A program made the translations under genes and the position numbers. 11,290 bases of DNA from positions 1 through 11,290 of the forward strand of contig CAIVJV010000299.1 in the NCBI GenBank assembly GCA_903906325.1. Reading direction: 5' to 3'. Below the pieces are notes generated by a model that saw only the letters and a list, made by a program, of their open reading frames with translations, was not told the DNA's origin and did not search any database. Source of the DNA: an uncultured Gemmatimonadota bacterium (lineage in GTDB: Bacteria > Gemmatimonadota > Gemmatimonadetes > Gemmatimonadales > Gemmatimonadaceae). Of this stretch, positions 1 to 8,066 are shown piece after piece (the stretch's first letter is position 1; each line of letters starts with the position of its first letter).

Positions 1-1674
1 GGAGACGCCATGGAGGATCGTCCGCGTGACGAGCCGTCCCGACATGAGGGGGCGACGCGCCTCGAGCTCGGCGGTGACGCGGAGCAACCCGGTGGCCGCG
101 GCGGGCCCCGCGTCGCTGCGGGCGAGGGAGAGCTGGGCGTGCCCGAGCAGTTGCGCGACATCGGGATCGGCGGCCGGTGCGCGCCGCCATCCGAGGGACG
201 CGACGCTGAGCGTGCGACGATCGGCGGCGAGCGTGGGCTCGTATCGCCCGGTGGAGGGACGCGCCGCGACCCCCAGTGGCCGATGGCGTTCCCGCGCGAC
301 CTCCAGGGACCACCGATCCCGCTCCCGCGGCGCGGAGGTGTACTGCACGCGACCGCGCTCGACCCCGTAGGGATCGGTCCAATCACTCCCGAACTCCTGG
401 GCGGCGAGCGAGTTCCGGAGCCCGCTCACCTCGGGGAGTCCACCGGCCTCGTCGAAGTCGTCGGACCACTCGATGGTGAGTCGTGCCGCTCGGGCCGACT
501 GCCACGCGAGGGCGCCGCTCCCCTTCCAGCGATGATCGGCGGTGCCGTACCGCCCGAGGAGCGACGCCGTGACCCCGTTCCCCATGGTGCGCGAGACCCC
601 GCCACCGACGGCGAGCCCCTCCACCCGATTCACCCGCAGGACGTCGGACACCCGCCGCGCGAAGGGCCGCGCGAGCCCCACGCGGGCGAGCGCGCCGGCC
701 CGCACGAGCTCCCGTGCCGCCTCCTGCACCTCCCGCACCTCGGCGTCGTCGAGGGTCCGGATCGCCTCGGGGAGCGTGCGCAGGATCTCCCCCTCGAAGG
801 GGTAGGCCCGTTGGAGGCTCCGCGGGACCTCGGTGATCTCCGGTCCGGCGAATCGCTCCGGGGCCGGGGTGATATTCGGCTCCACGTCGGTGATCTCCCA
901 CCGCCCGCGGATGATCCCCCGCGCGGGGAAATCCATCCACGTCGCGGTGCGTCGGATCTCGATCTCCTGGCGCCGTGGCAACCAGAAGCGGCCATCGACC
1001 AGCCCGTTCTCGAGGATGACGGAGACATCCTCGAGCTGTGGGTCCTTGAGCGCGGCCCGGGTGAACGAGAAGGTCATGCGCACCACGGAGGCGTTCGCGC
1101 GATCGAGGTGGATGGCCCCGACGGCAGCCGACTGCCGATCGTCCTTGGGACGCACCTGGATCATGAGGACGTCGATCGCCTGCGTCCCGGATCGGATCGC
1201 GAGCGAATCAGCGAGCCGGTAGTCGTAGCGGGCCAACCCCGCCATCGAGAGGGGATGGACGACATCCCGCACCTCGTCGCCGTCCCCGAGGCGGATGATC
1301 GAGGGGAAGTTGTTCTGCACCACGCCGAGATGGTCGCGGTGGTAGTTCATGTCGGTCGGGAGGAGGAGGGTGTCCCGCCGACCGATGATCCGTTGCGCGC
1401 TGCGATCCGGGGCCTGCCAGAGGACCTCGACCATCAACTCGTCCGACTTCACCACCGCCGGTGGCAGCGGGAATCCCTCGCCGAACTGCGCGAGGAAGGT
1501 CACGTACCCGTGGGCGCGCGCGCGATAGTCCCGGAGGGCGGTATCGGCGAGCTGGACGCTGCGACGGGCGATGGCCTCGCGGATGAGCGCGAGGGAGCGC
1601 TCGTCGTTCCATCGCTCCTGCGCCCCGAGGGTGGGCGCGAGCACACAGAGGACGGCGAGCCAACGAAAGCGCAT
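1..1674 (-). CDS. Secreted, probable outer-membrane beta-barrel protein, DUF5686-like (3' end cut by window edge)
   Basis: The minus frame is open for 558 codons from ATG at 1674 to base 1 without a stop, so the C-terminus lies outside the window. Residues 1-18 form a signal peptide: Arg at 2 and 4, hydrophobic core WLAVLCVLAPTL, likely cleavage at Gly-Ala|Gln-Glu (18|19). Residues 40-265 look like a periplasmic beta-rich region (IDVLMIQVRPKDD at 168-180, GAIHLDRANASVVRM at 186-200, then VDGRFWLPRRQEIEI). From about 345 (DVLRVNRVEGLAVGGGV) alternating short strands and turns (YGTADHRWKGSGALAW, RLTIEWSDDFDEAGG) look like a C-terminal outer-membrane barrel. The 'RVNRVEG' entry followed by 'YG..DHRWK' resembles DUF5686/surface-antigen proteins. 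That family call is from memory and moderate. The protein itself is well supported by the signal peptide and by plausible codon choice over 558 codons. It is transcribed divergently from the cyclase gene. Function unknown; an export or envelope role is an inference. Confidence 0.75.
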   Translation of the reverse strand, partial: MRFRWLAVLCVLAPTLGAQERWNDERSLALIREAIARRSVQLADTALRDYRARAHGYVTFLAQFGEGFPLPPAVVKSDELMVEVLWQAPDRSAQRIIGRRDTLLLPTDMNYHRDHLGVVQNNFPSIIRLGDGDEVRDVVHPLSMAGLARYDYRLADSLAIRSGTQAIDVLMIQVRPKDDRQSAAVGAIHLDRANASVVRMTFSFTRAALKDPQLEDVSVILENGLVDGRFWLPRRQEIEIRRTATWMDFPARGIIRGRWEITDVEPNITPAPERFAGPEITEVPRSLQRAYPFEGEILRTLPEAIRTLDDAEVREVQEAARELVRAGALARVGLARPFARRVSDVLRVNRVEGLAVGGGVSRTMGNGVTASLLGRYGTADHRWKGSGALAWQSARAARLTIEWSDDFDEAGGLPEVSGLRNSLAAQEFGSDWTDPYGVERGRVQYTSAPRERDRWSLEVARERHRPLGVAARPSTGRYEPTLAADRRTLSVASLGWRRAPAADPDVAQLLGHAQLSLARSDAGPAAATGLLRVTAELEARRPLMSGRLVTRTILHGVS

Positions 1675-1747
1675 GGGCGGAATCTCACGGGCCGGTCGCG
1701 CCCTCACAACCATCGCCCCAACGCAAGGGGTGGCGCATATTTCCCGG
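1675..1747. promoter_or_regulatory. Divergent promoter region between the barrel protein and the cyclase operon
   Basis: This 73-base spacer separates two head-to-head starts and must drive both genes. On the plus strand CATATT (1736-1741) sits exactly 6 bases before the cyclase ATG. On the minus strand GAGATT (plus strand 1681-1686) sits exactly 6 bases before the other ATG. Both have the A at position 2 and T at position 6 that matter most in a -10 element. That spacing would place transcription starts at or next to the ATG, giving leaderless messages. I see no convincing -35 and no Shine-Dalgarno sequence for either gene. A short imperfect inverted repeat, CCCC...GGGG around AACGCAA (1717-1731), could be an operator or chance. 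Confidence 0.35.
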
Positions 1748-3325
1748 ATGGCGTTCCGTCTGACCGGGATCGGGCACCCCACGACCTTCGACCTCCTCGG
1801 TGCGGACCCGTTCGTGGTCGGCCGGGCGACGACGAACGACTGTCCGGTGGTCGATCCCACCGTATCGCGGCAACATGCGGAGCTCCGGGTCACCGCCGAC
1901 GGCGTCGCGGTGCGCGATCTGGGGTCGAGCAACGGGACCTTCGTCAACGATGTCCCAGTGGCCCCGGCGGGGGGGATCGTCCGGGCGGGTGAGACGGTCC
2001 GCTTCGGCCAGGTGCGCTTCACGCTCGAGGCGCTGCTCGGCGCCACGCCGACGACGGCCGCGGCCCCCGTCGAGGCCGCGCCCCCACCGGGCGCGACGAT
2101 CGTCCGCCAGGTCCCGCGACGCTCCGACCTGGAGGCGATGGCCGCCGCCAAGGCGACCCCCAAGGCCGCCGATCCCGCCGCGAAGGACCGCCAACGGCTC
2201 GCCCTCCTCCTCGAGGTCTCGAAGGGGCTCGGACGGGCCACGGACCTTGACGCGTTGCTCGCGAAGATCGTCGAATACGCCTTCCAGGTGCTCGAGGCCG
2301 ATCGCTGCGCGATCCTCCTGACCGATCCGGACGGCACCCCCATCCCGAAGCTCTCGCGCGACCGCCGCGGACAGGAGGCCTCGGGGGAGGTGCCGCAGTC
2401 GATCCTGCGAACGGCCCTCGAGCAACAGGTCGCGATCCTCTCCGACGACGCCGCGCAGGATGCGCGGTTCACCGGGCAATCGGTGATCCTGCAGAAGGTC
2501 CGGTCCGCGATGTGCGTCCCGCTGCTCGACAGCGCGGGGCGTGCCCTCGGGGCGCTCTACGTGGACAACTTCTCGCTCACCCGCTTCGGTGAGGCGGACC
2601 TCGACCTGCTCATCGCCTTCGCGGGGATCGCCGCGGTCTCGCTCGAGAACGGGCAACTCGCCGAGCGGATCCGCCGAGAGGCGCTGGCCCGCAGCAACTT
2701 CGAACGCTTCTTCACCCCACAGCTGGCGGCACGCATCGCCTCGAGCCCCGACGCGGTCACCCTCGGCGGGGAGAAGCGCCCCGTGGCGATCCTCTTCTCC
2801 GACATCCGCGGCTTCACCGCGCTCTCGGAGACGATGAATCCCGATGCGATGGCCCGTCTCCTCACCGAATACTTCACCGAGATGGTGGAGTGCGTGTTCC
2901 GGCACGGTGGGACGCTCGACAAGTTCATCGGGGATGCGGTGATGGCGCAGTGGGGCGCCCCGCTCGGCGCCCCCGATGATTGTGATCGGGCGATGCAGGC
3001 CGCCCTCGACATGATGACCGCGCTCGATGCGCTGAATGCGGGATGGCGTGCGGCGGGCCGGCCGACCTTGGAGATCGGGATCGGGCTCAACGTGGGGGAT
3101 GTCTTCGCGGGGAACATCGGCAGCGAGCGCCGACTCGAGTACACGGTGATCGGGGATCCGGTGAACACCTCGAGTCGCCTCTGTGGGGCCGCGGGCGCCG
3201 GGGAGATCCTCCTCTCGGACCACTTCCGCGCCGCGCTCTCCACCCCACCGGCCCTGGAGCCGCTGCCCCCGATGGAGCTGAAGGGGAAGAGCCAGCCGTT
3301 GCCCGTCTTCCGCGTCCGGCGGTGA
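1748..3325 (+). CDS. FHA-GAF-class III adenylyl cyclase
   Basis: This 525-residue predicted cytoplasmic enzyme would convert ATP to cAMP. Residues 1-97 are a forkhead-associated phosphothreonine-binding domain with Gly25-Arg26, SRQH (40-43) and SSNGT (60-64, numbered from this start). A Pro/Ala linker (98-145) follows, then a GAF domain at about 150-305 (VPLLDSAGRALGALYVDN at 258-274) and the cyclase domain at about 340-523. Key catalytic residues are all present: metal-binding Asp352 (LFSDIRGFT) and Asp396 (KFIGDAVMA), adenine-selecting Lys392 and Thr466 (EYTVIGD), and transition-state Asn473 and Arg477 (VNTSSRL). Lys plus Thr favours ATP over GTP and the class IIIb type. The ATG at 1748 starts exactly at the FHA fold; the frame is open further upstream but reads there as non-protein-like sequence. 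The stop overlaps the kdkA start (GTGA). FHA and GAF inputs suggest control by a Ser/Thr kinase and a small ligand; neither partner is visible here. Fold and activity are confident, signal unknown. Confidence 0.95.
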   Translation: MAFRLTGIGHPTTFDLLGADPFVVGRATTNDCPVVDPTVSRQHAELRVTADGVAVRDLGSSNGTFVNDVPVAPAGGIVRAGETVRFGQVRFTLEALLGATPTTAAAPVEAAPPPGATIVRQVPRRSDLEAMAAAKATPKAADPAAKDRQRLALLLEVSKGLGRATDLDALLAKIVEYAFQVLEADRCAILLTDPDGTPIPKLSRDRRGQEASGEVPQSILRTALEQQVAILSDDAAQDARFTGQSVILQKVRSAMCVPLLDSAGRALGALYVDNFSLTRFGEADLDLLIAFAGIAAVSLENGQLAERIRREALARSNFERFFTPQLAARIASSPDAVTLGGEKRPVAILFSDIRGFTALSETMNPDAMARLLTEYFTEMVECVFRHGGTLDKFIGDAVMAQWGAPLGAPDDCDRAMQAALDMMTALDALNAGWRAAGRPTLEIGIGLNVGDVFAGNIGSERRLEYTVIGDPVNTSSRLCGAAGAGEILLSDHFRAALSTPPALEPLPPMELKGKSQPLPVFRVRR

Positions 3326-4092
3326 GGCGGGTCGAGGTGGAGGTCCCCGCGGGGTATGACCGCGTGTCGGTGGGCCGTGCGCTCGTGGTCGCGCGCCTGG
3401 CATCCCTCGAGGGGATCCGCCGGGCCTTGGCCTCGGCCCCCACGCTCCATGCCTGGGCTGGCGCCGAGCCGGAGGCCGTCGCCTTCCAGGGACGGGCCAC
3501 GGCGTGGGGGGTGACGCTGCCGGGGAGCGCGGTCCCCGTGGTGGTGCGCCATGCACGTCATGGCGGGGCGTTCCGCTCGATCCTCGGGGACCGGTTCCGC
3601 CCACCGGGACGCGCGCCGTGGGAGCTCCGTATGGCCCTCCATCTCCGTGAGGCGGGGATCCGCACGCCCGATGTGATCGGCTACGTGCTCTACCCTGCCG
3701 GGGCGGGGCTCTGTCGCATCGATGTGGTGACGCGCCGGCTCCCCGAGGGGGGCGACCTCCCCACGGCGTGGCGCGCGGCCTCGGAGGCGACACGTGCGCA
3801 TCTGCTCGTCGCGGTCGCGGCGCTCCTCCGCGACCTCCGAGCGGCCGGCGTACATCACGCGGACCTGAACGCGAAGAACCTGCACCTCGCGTTGGAGGGC
3901 GGACGCTGGCACGCCTGGTTGCTCGATGTGGACCGCGTCCGCCTCGGCGTGCCGAACGAGGCGGGGATCGCCGCCCGCAATCTCGCCCGACTCGAGCGCT
4001 CCCTTCGCAAATGGCGCGATCGGTGGCAGCTCCCCATCGAGGAGACCGCGATCACCCGCCTCCGGCAGCTCGCGACGGAGGCGGGCGCGTGA
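3322..4092 (+). CDS. kdkA: Kdo-kinase-like lipopolysaccharide kinase
   Basis: This 256-residue protein resembles 3-deoxy-D-manno-octulosonic acid kinase (Pfam Kdo family), which phosphorylates Kdo of the lipopolysaccharide inner core with ATP at the cytoplasmic face of the inner membrane. It has a small-kinase fold. VRHARHGG (75-82) matches the family's 'LRHyrRGG' motif. The catalytic loop HHADLNAKNLHL (178-189) carries Asp181 and Asn186. LDVDRVRL (201-208) supplies the metal-binding Asp202, in place of DFG. The length is normal for the family. GTG at 3322 is chosen because it makes a 4-base GTGA overlap with the cyclase stop; the frame stays open upstream only as shadow of the cyclase. No Shine-Dalgarno is seen, so translation probably depends on coupling. 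Its own stop overlaps the GT9 start in the same way. The family is confident; the exact acceptor (Kdo, heptose or another sugar) is inferred. Confidence 0.85.
   Translation: MRRVEVEVPAGYDRVSVGRALVVARLASLEGIRRALASAPTLHAWAGAEPEAVAFQGRATAWGVTLPGSAVPVVVRHARHGGAFRSILGDRFRPPGRAPWELRMALHLREAGIRTPDVIGYVLYPAGAGLCRIDVVTRRLPEGGDLPTAWRAASEATRAHLLVAVAALLRDLRAAGVHHADLNAKNLHLALEGGRWHAWLLDVDRVRLGVPNEAGIAARNLARLERSLRKWRDRWQLPIEETAITRLRQLATEAGA
4077..4081 (+). promoter_or_regulatory. Shine-Dalgarno site fixing the GTG start of the GT9 gene
   Basis: GGAGG inside the last codons of kdkA lies 7 bases before GTG 4089. This favours that start over the in-frame ATG at 4104, which has no such site. It is one of few clear Shine-Dalgarno sequences in the window. 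Confidence 0.5.
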
Positions 4093-5159
4093 GCCGCGTC
4101 GCGATGGACCGCGTCTGCATCGTGATGATGTCGGCGGTGGGGGATGTGGTGCACGTGCTCCCGCTCCTCACCGCGCTCAAGCGGGCCCATCCTGGGATGC
4201 AGGTGACGTGGGTGCTACAGCCTGGCCCCGCTGGCTTGGTGCGGGGCCATCCCCTGGTCGACGAGATCCTCCTCTTCGATCGCACCAGCGGGCTCGCGGG
4301 ATTCTGCGCGATCCACCGCGCCCTCCGAGCGCGGCGCTTCGATCTCGTGATCGACCTCCAGGTCTACCTCAAGGCGGGGCTCATCACCGCCTTCACCCGC
4401 GCCCCGGTGAAGCTCGGATTCGATCGGGCGCGGGCGCGGGACGCGAACTGGCTCTTCACGACGCATCGGATCCCCCCGCACCCCATGCAGCATGTGCAGG
4501 ACCAATATCTCGAGTTCGCCGATTGGCTCGGCGTCGAGTCGCGGCCCGTCACCTGGGGGCTCGGTCCGTGGGACGCAGCCGAGCGGGCGTGGCAGCAGGG
4601 ATTCCTCTCGCGGATCGATCGACCGATCGCCCCGATCGTCGTCGCGACGAGCAAACCGGTGAAGGATTGGCTCCCCGAGCGATGGGCCGAGGTCGCAGAC
4701 GCGCTCTGGCATGACTTCGGCTTGCAGCCGGTGTTGGTCGGCGCGCGGTCCCCGCGCGAAGTCCACGCCGAGCGGGTGATCCTCGAGCGGGCCCGGCACA
4801 CACCGATCTCCGCGCTCGGACAGGGCGGATTGCGTGGCCTCGTGGGGATCCTCGACGCCGCGGCGCTCGTGCTCTCCCCCGACACGGGGCCGCTGCACAT
4901 CACCGTCGCGCTGGACCGGCCCGTGGTGAGTCTGATCGCCTATTCGAATCCCAAGCGCGTGGGGCCGTATCGGAAGTTCGGCGATCTGATGGTCGACGCC
5001 TACGGCGACCCCGGCGAGGACTATCCGATCTCGATGGAGAACCGTCCGGATCGCATGCCGCGGATCACGGTGCAGCAGGTGCTCGACCGCGTGGAGCGGT
5101 GGCGGACGCACTACGCGGCGAGCTATCCGCCGCGACGCACCCCGGCGCCGACGTCATAA
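4089..5159 (+). CDS. Glycosyltransferase family 9 (heptosyltransferase-like)
   Basis: This 356-residue enzyme resembles WaaC/WaaF heptosyltransferases, which transfer heptose from ADP-heptose onto the lipopolysaccharide inner core on the cytoplasmic side. The N-terminal Rossmann domain opens with VCIVMMSAVGDVVHVLP (9-25), in which Asp19 matches the family's catalytic Asp. DLVIDLQVYLKAGLIT (85-100) is the acceptor-side helix. In the C-terminal domain SKPVKDWLPERW (188-199) carries the nucleotide-phosphate-binding Lys192. SPDTGPLHITVALDRPVV (263-280) is the GT9 hallmark D-T-G-x-x-H. Length is typical. GTG 4089 overlaps the kdkA stop by GTGA and has a Shine-Dalgarno; ATG 4104 is the alternative. 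With a Kdo-type kinase just upstream, a core-lipopolysaccharide role is likely, but the donor sugar cannot be read from sequence. The last 37 bases overlap the tail of maf on the other strand. The C-terminal Pro/Arg-rich tail (347-356) lies in that overlap. Confidence 0.9.
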   Translation: MSRVAMDRVCIVMMSAVGDVVHVLPLLTALKRAHPGMQVTWVLQPGPAGLVRGHPLVDEILLFDRTSGLAGFCAIHRALRARRFDLVIDLQVYLKAGLITAFTRAPVKLGFDRARARDANWLFTTHRIPPHPMQHVQDQYLEFADWLGVESRPVTWGLGPWDAAERAWQQGFLSRIDRPIAPIVVATSKPVKDWLPERWAEVADALWHDFGLQPVLVGARSPREVHAERVILERARHTPISALGQGGLRGLVGILDAAALVLSPDTGPLHITVALDRPVVSLIAYSNPKRVGPYRKFGDLMVDAYGDPGEDYPISMENRPDRMPRITVQQVLDRVERWRTHYAASYPPRRTPAPTS

Positions 5160-5728
5160 CGGAGCCCCAGCTCGGCCAAGAGCGCGACGAGTCGCCGCAG
5201 GCCGAGCCCCATCACGCTGAAGTAGTCGCCATCGATCCGTTCGACGATCGTGGCGCCGAAGCCTTGGATCCCGTACGCCCCGGCTTTGTCCATCGGCTCC
5301 CCGGTGGCGACGTAGGCCGCGATCTCGTCTGCCGTGAGGGGGCGGAAGGTGACCTGCACCGACTCCACGGCGCTCACGGTCTCTCCCCCGAGGGCGACGG
5401 CCATCGCGGTGTGCACGGTGTGGATGCGGCCGCTCAGTCGGGCGAGGGTCGCCCGCGCCTCCCCCCCATCGGCGGGTTTCCCGAGGATCTCGCCGTCGAG
5501 GACGACGATGGTATCTGCGGCGATGACCACGGCGTCAGGGGAACGGACGGCGAGGGTCGCCGCCTTGGACCGCGCGAGACGCTCGCAATGGGGGATCGGC
5601 GCCTCGTCCGGGAGGACCGCCTCATCGATGTCGGCGGGCCGCACGACGTGCGTGATCCCGATCAGATCGAGGAGGTCGCGACGACGCGGCGACTGCGAGG
5701 CGAGGATGACCTCGAGGGGCCCGGTCAT
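5123..5728 (-). CDS. maf: Maf nucleoside triphosphate pyrophosphatase (dTTP/UTP type)
   Basis: This 201-residue cytoplasmic house-cleaning enzyme hydrolyses dTTP, UTP and modified pyrimidine nucleotides to the monophosphate plus pyrophosphate. The N-terminal signature ASQSPRRRDLL (10-20) is complete. AADTIVVLDGEILGKP (70-85) carries the catalytic Asp72, and HTVHTAMAV (103-111) follows. DKAGAYGIQGFGA (147-159) has the Gln of the YhdE (dTTP/UTP) subgroup rather than the YceF (m7GTP) pattern. The C-terminal motif reads GDYFSVMGLGL where GLPL is usual, a mild change. ATG 5728 is used because the fold begins there and it forms an ATGA overlap with the dtd stop; the frame extends upstream to 5812 only as dtd shadow. 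It is the last gene of the glmM-glmS-dtd-maf operon, and no terminator hairpin is evident after it. Confidence 0.95.
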   Translation of the reverse strand: MTGPLEVILASQSPRRRDLLDLIGITHVVRPADIDEAVLPDEAPIPHCERLARSKAATLAVRSPDAVVIAADTIVVLDGEILGKPADGGEARATLARLSGRIHTVHTAMAVALGGETVSAVESVQVTFRPLTADEIAAYVATGEPMDKAGAYGIQGFGATIVERIDGDYFSVMGLGLRRLVALLAELGLRYDVGAGVRRGG

Positions 5729-6162
5729 CGCTCGAGCCAGAGGGTGACGGGGCCATCGTTCACGAGCTCGACCGCCATGTCGGCCCCGAACTCCCCGGTC
5801 GCCACCTCGCATCCCTGGGCACGCAGCAGATCGACGAACTGGAGGTAGAGCGCCCGGGCCTGCTCCGGTGGGGCCGCGTCGACGAAGGAGGGACGCCGTC
5901 CCTTCGCCGCATCGCCGTAGAGGGTGAACTGGCTCACCACGAGGAGGGCCCCCTGCACCGCCTCGAGCCCGAGATTCATCTTGCCCTCCGCATCGGGGAA
6001 GAGCCGCAGGCCCGTGACCTTCTCCGCCATCCAGCGGTTCTCCGCCTCGGCGTCGCGGGCGGTATATCCCACCAACAGGCAGTACCCGCGCCCGATCCGC
6101 CCGATGACCTCCCCCGCCACGCGCACCTCGGCGCGAGCGACCCGCTGCAGCAGGACGCGCAT
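5725..6162 (-). CDS. dtd: D-aminoacyl-tRNA deacylase
   Basis: This 145-residue protein, the same length as E. coli Dtd, removes D-amino acids (and glycine mischarged on tRNA-Ala) from tRNA, protecting translation. It acts as a cytoplasmic homodimer. It opens with MRVLLQRVARAEVRV. SQFTLYGD (77-84) is the active-site motif and NDGPVTLWLE (135-144) carries the conserved Gly-Pro motif that rejects L-aminoacyl substrates. ATG 6162 lies 9 bases after the glmS stop and its own TGA overlaps the maf ATG by 4 bases, so it is translated within the operon. No Shine-Dalgarno is visible. Nothing is missing. Confidence 0.97.
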   Translation of the reverse strand: MRVLLQRVARAEVRVAGEVIGRIGRGYCLLVGYTARDAEAENRWMAEKVTGLRLFPDAEGKMNLGLEAVQGALLVVSQFTLYGDAAKGRRPSFVDAAPPEQARALYLQFVDLLRAQGCEVATGEFGADMAVELVNDGPVTLWLER

Positions 6163-6171
6163 CGCCAGCGC

Positions 6172-7998
<1,827 letters not shown>

Positions 7999-8003
7999 AG
8001 AGG

Positions 8004-8031
8004 CAGGGGTCAGGTGTCAGGAAACAGGTGG
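8004..8031. repeat. Four-unit degenerate heptanucleotide tandem repeat
   Basis: On the plus strand the units are CAGGGGT, CAGGTGT, CAGGAAA and CAGGTGG, each opening with CAGG at exact 7-base steps (8004, 8011, 8018, 8025). In the glmS transcript they read as units ending in CCTG. The array ends 5 bases before the glmS ATG. Heptamer arrays occur between genes in several bacterial groups; whether this one is part of a genome-wide family cannot be told from one copy. Confidence 0.6.
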
Positions 8032-8035
8032 GGCG

Positions 8036-8054
8036 TCTGGTATCCGCTACCAAA
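8036..8054 (-). other. Small stem-loop after glmM
   Basis: In the transcript, TTTGGTA pairs with TACCAGA around the 5-base loop GCGGA, giving 7 pairs of which one is a wobble. It starts 12 bases after the glmM stop. There is no U-run after it, so a strong intrinsic terminator is unlikely. It may attenuate transcription, shape RNA processing between glmM and glmS, or be chance. Confidence 0.35.
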
Positions 8055-8066
8055 CACCTCCCATCA

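Larger units (their letters stand above)
7999..8066 (-). other. glmM-glmS spacer with heptamer repeat and hairpin
   Basis: This 68-base spacer holds no gene. In transcription order it has a short hairpin just after glmM, then a degenerate heptanucleotide repeat, then CCTCT directly before the glmS ATG. No -10 element lies at the leaderless distance seen at the other unit heads, so glmS is probably read through from glmM. Long operon spacers in this window are otherwise absent. Confidence 0.5.

Noticed and set aside
10..1992. 660-codon open plus frame across the left third of the window
   Set aside because: It is rich in Arg, Pro, Gly, Glu and Asp with no domain, and lies opposite the minus-strand gene that has a signal peptide and barrel-like strands; it also runs through the spacer and into the FHA gene in another frame. 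Shadow ORF of GC-rich DNA.
3043..3321. N-terminal extension of the kdkA frame upstream to ATG 3043
   Set aside because: The added residues are a shifted-frame reading of the cyclase catalytic domain and have no kinase similarity; the GTGA overlap start at 3322 is better.
1685..3793. 702-codon open minus frame opposite the cyclase and kdkA
   Set aside because: The plus strand carries complete FHA, GAF, cyclase and kinase motifs. The minus product is low-complexity and charged with no recognisable fold.
5729..5812. Upstream extension of maf to 5812
   Set aside because: It is an Arg/Gly-rich shadow of the dtd C-terminus; the Maf fold begins at ATG 5728.
7999..8066. glmS ribozyme or riboswitch before glmS
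   Set aside because: The 68-base spacer is too short for the ribozyme core and lacks its characteristic sequences.
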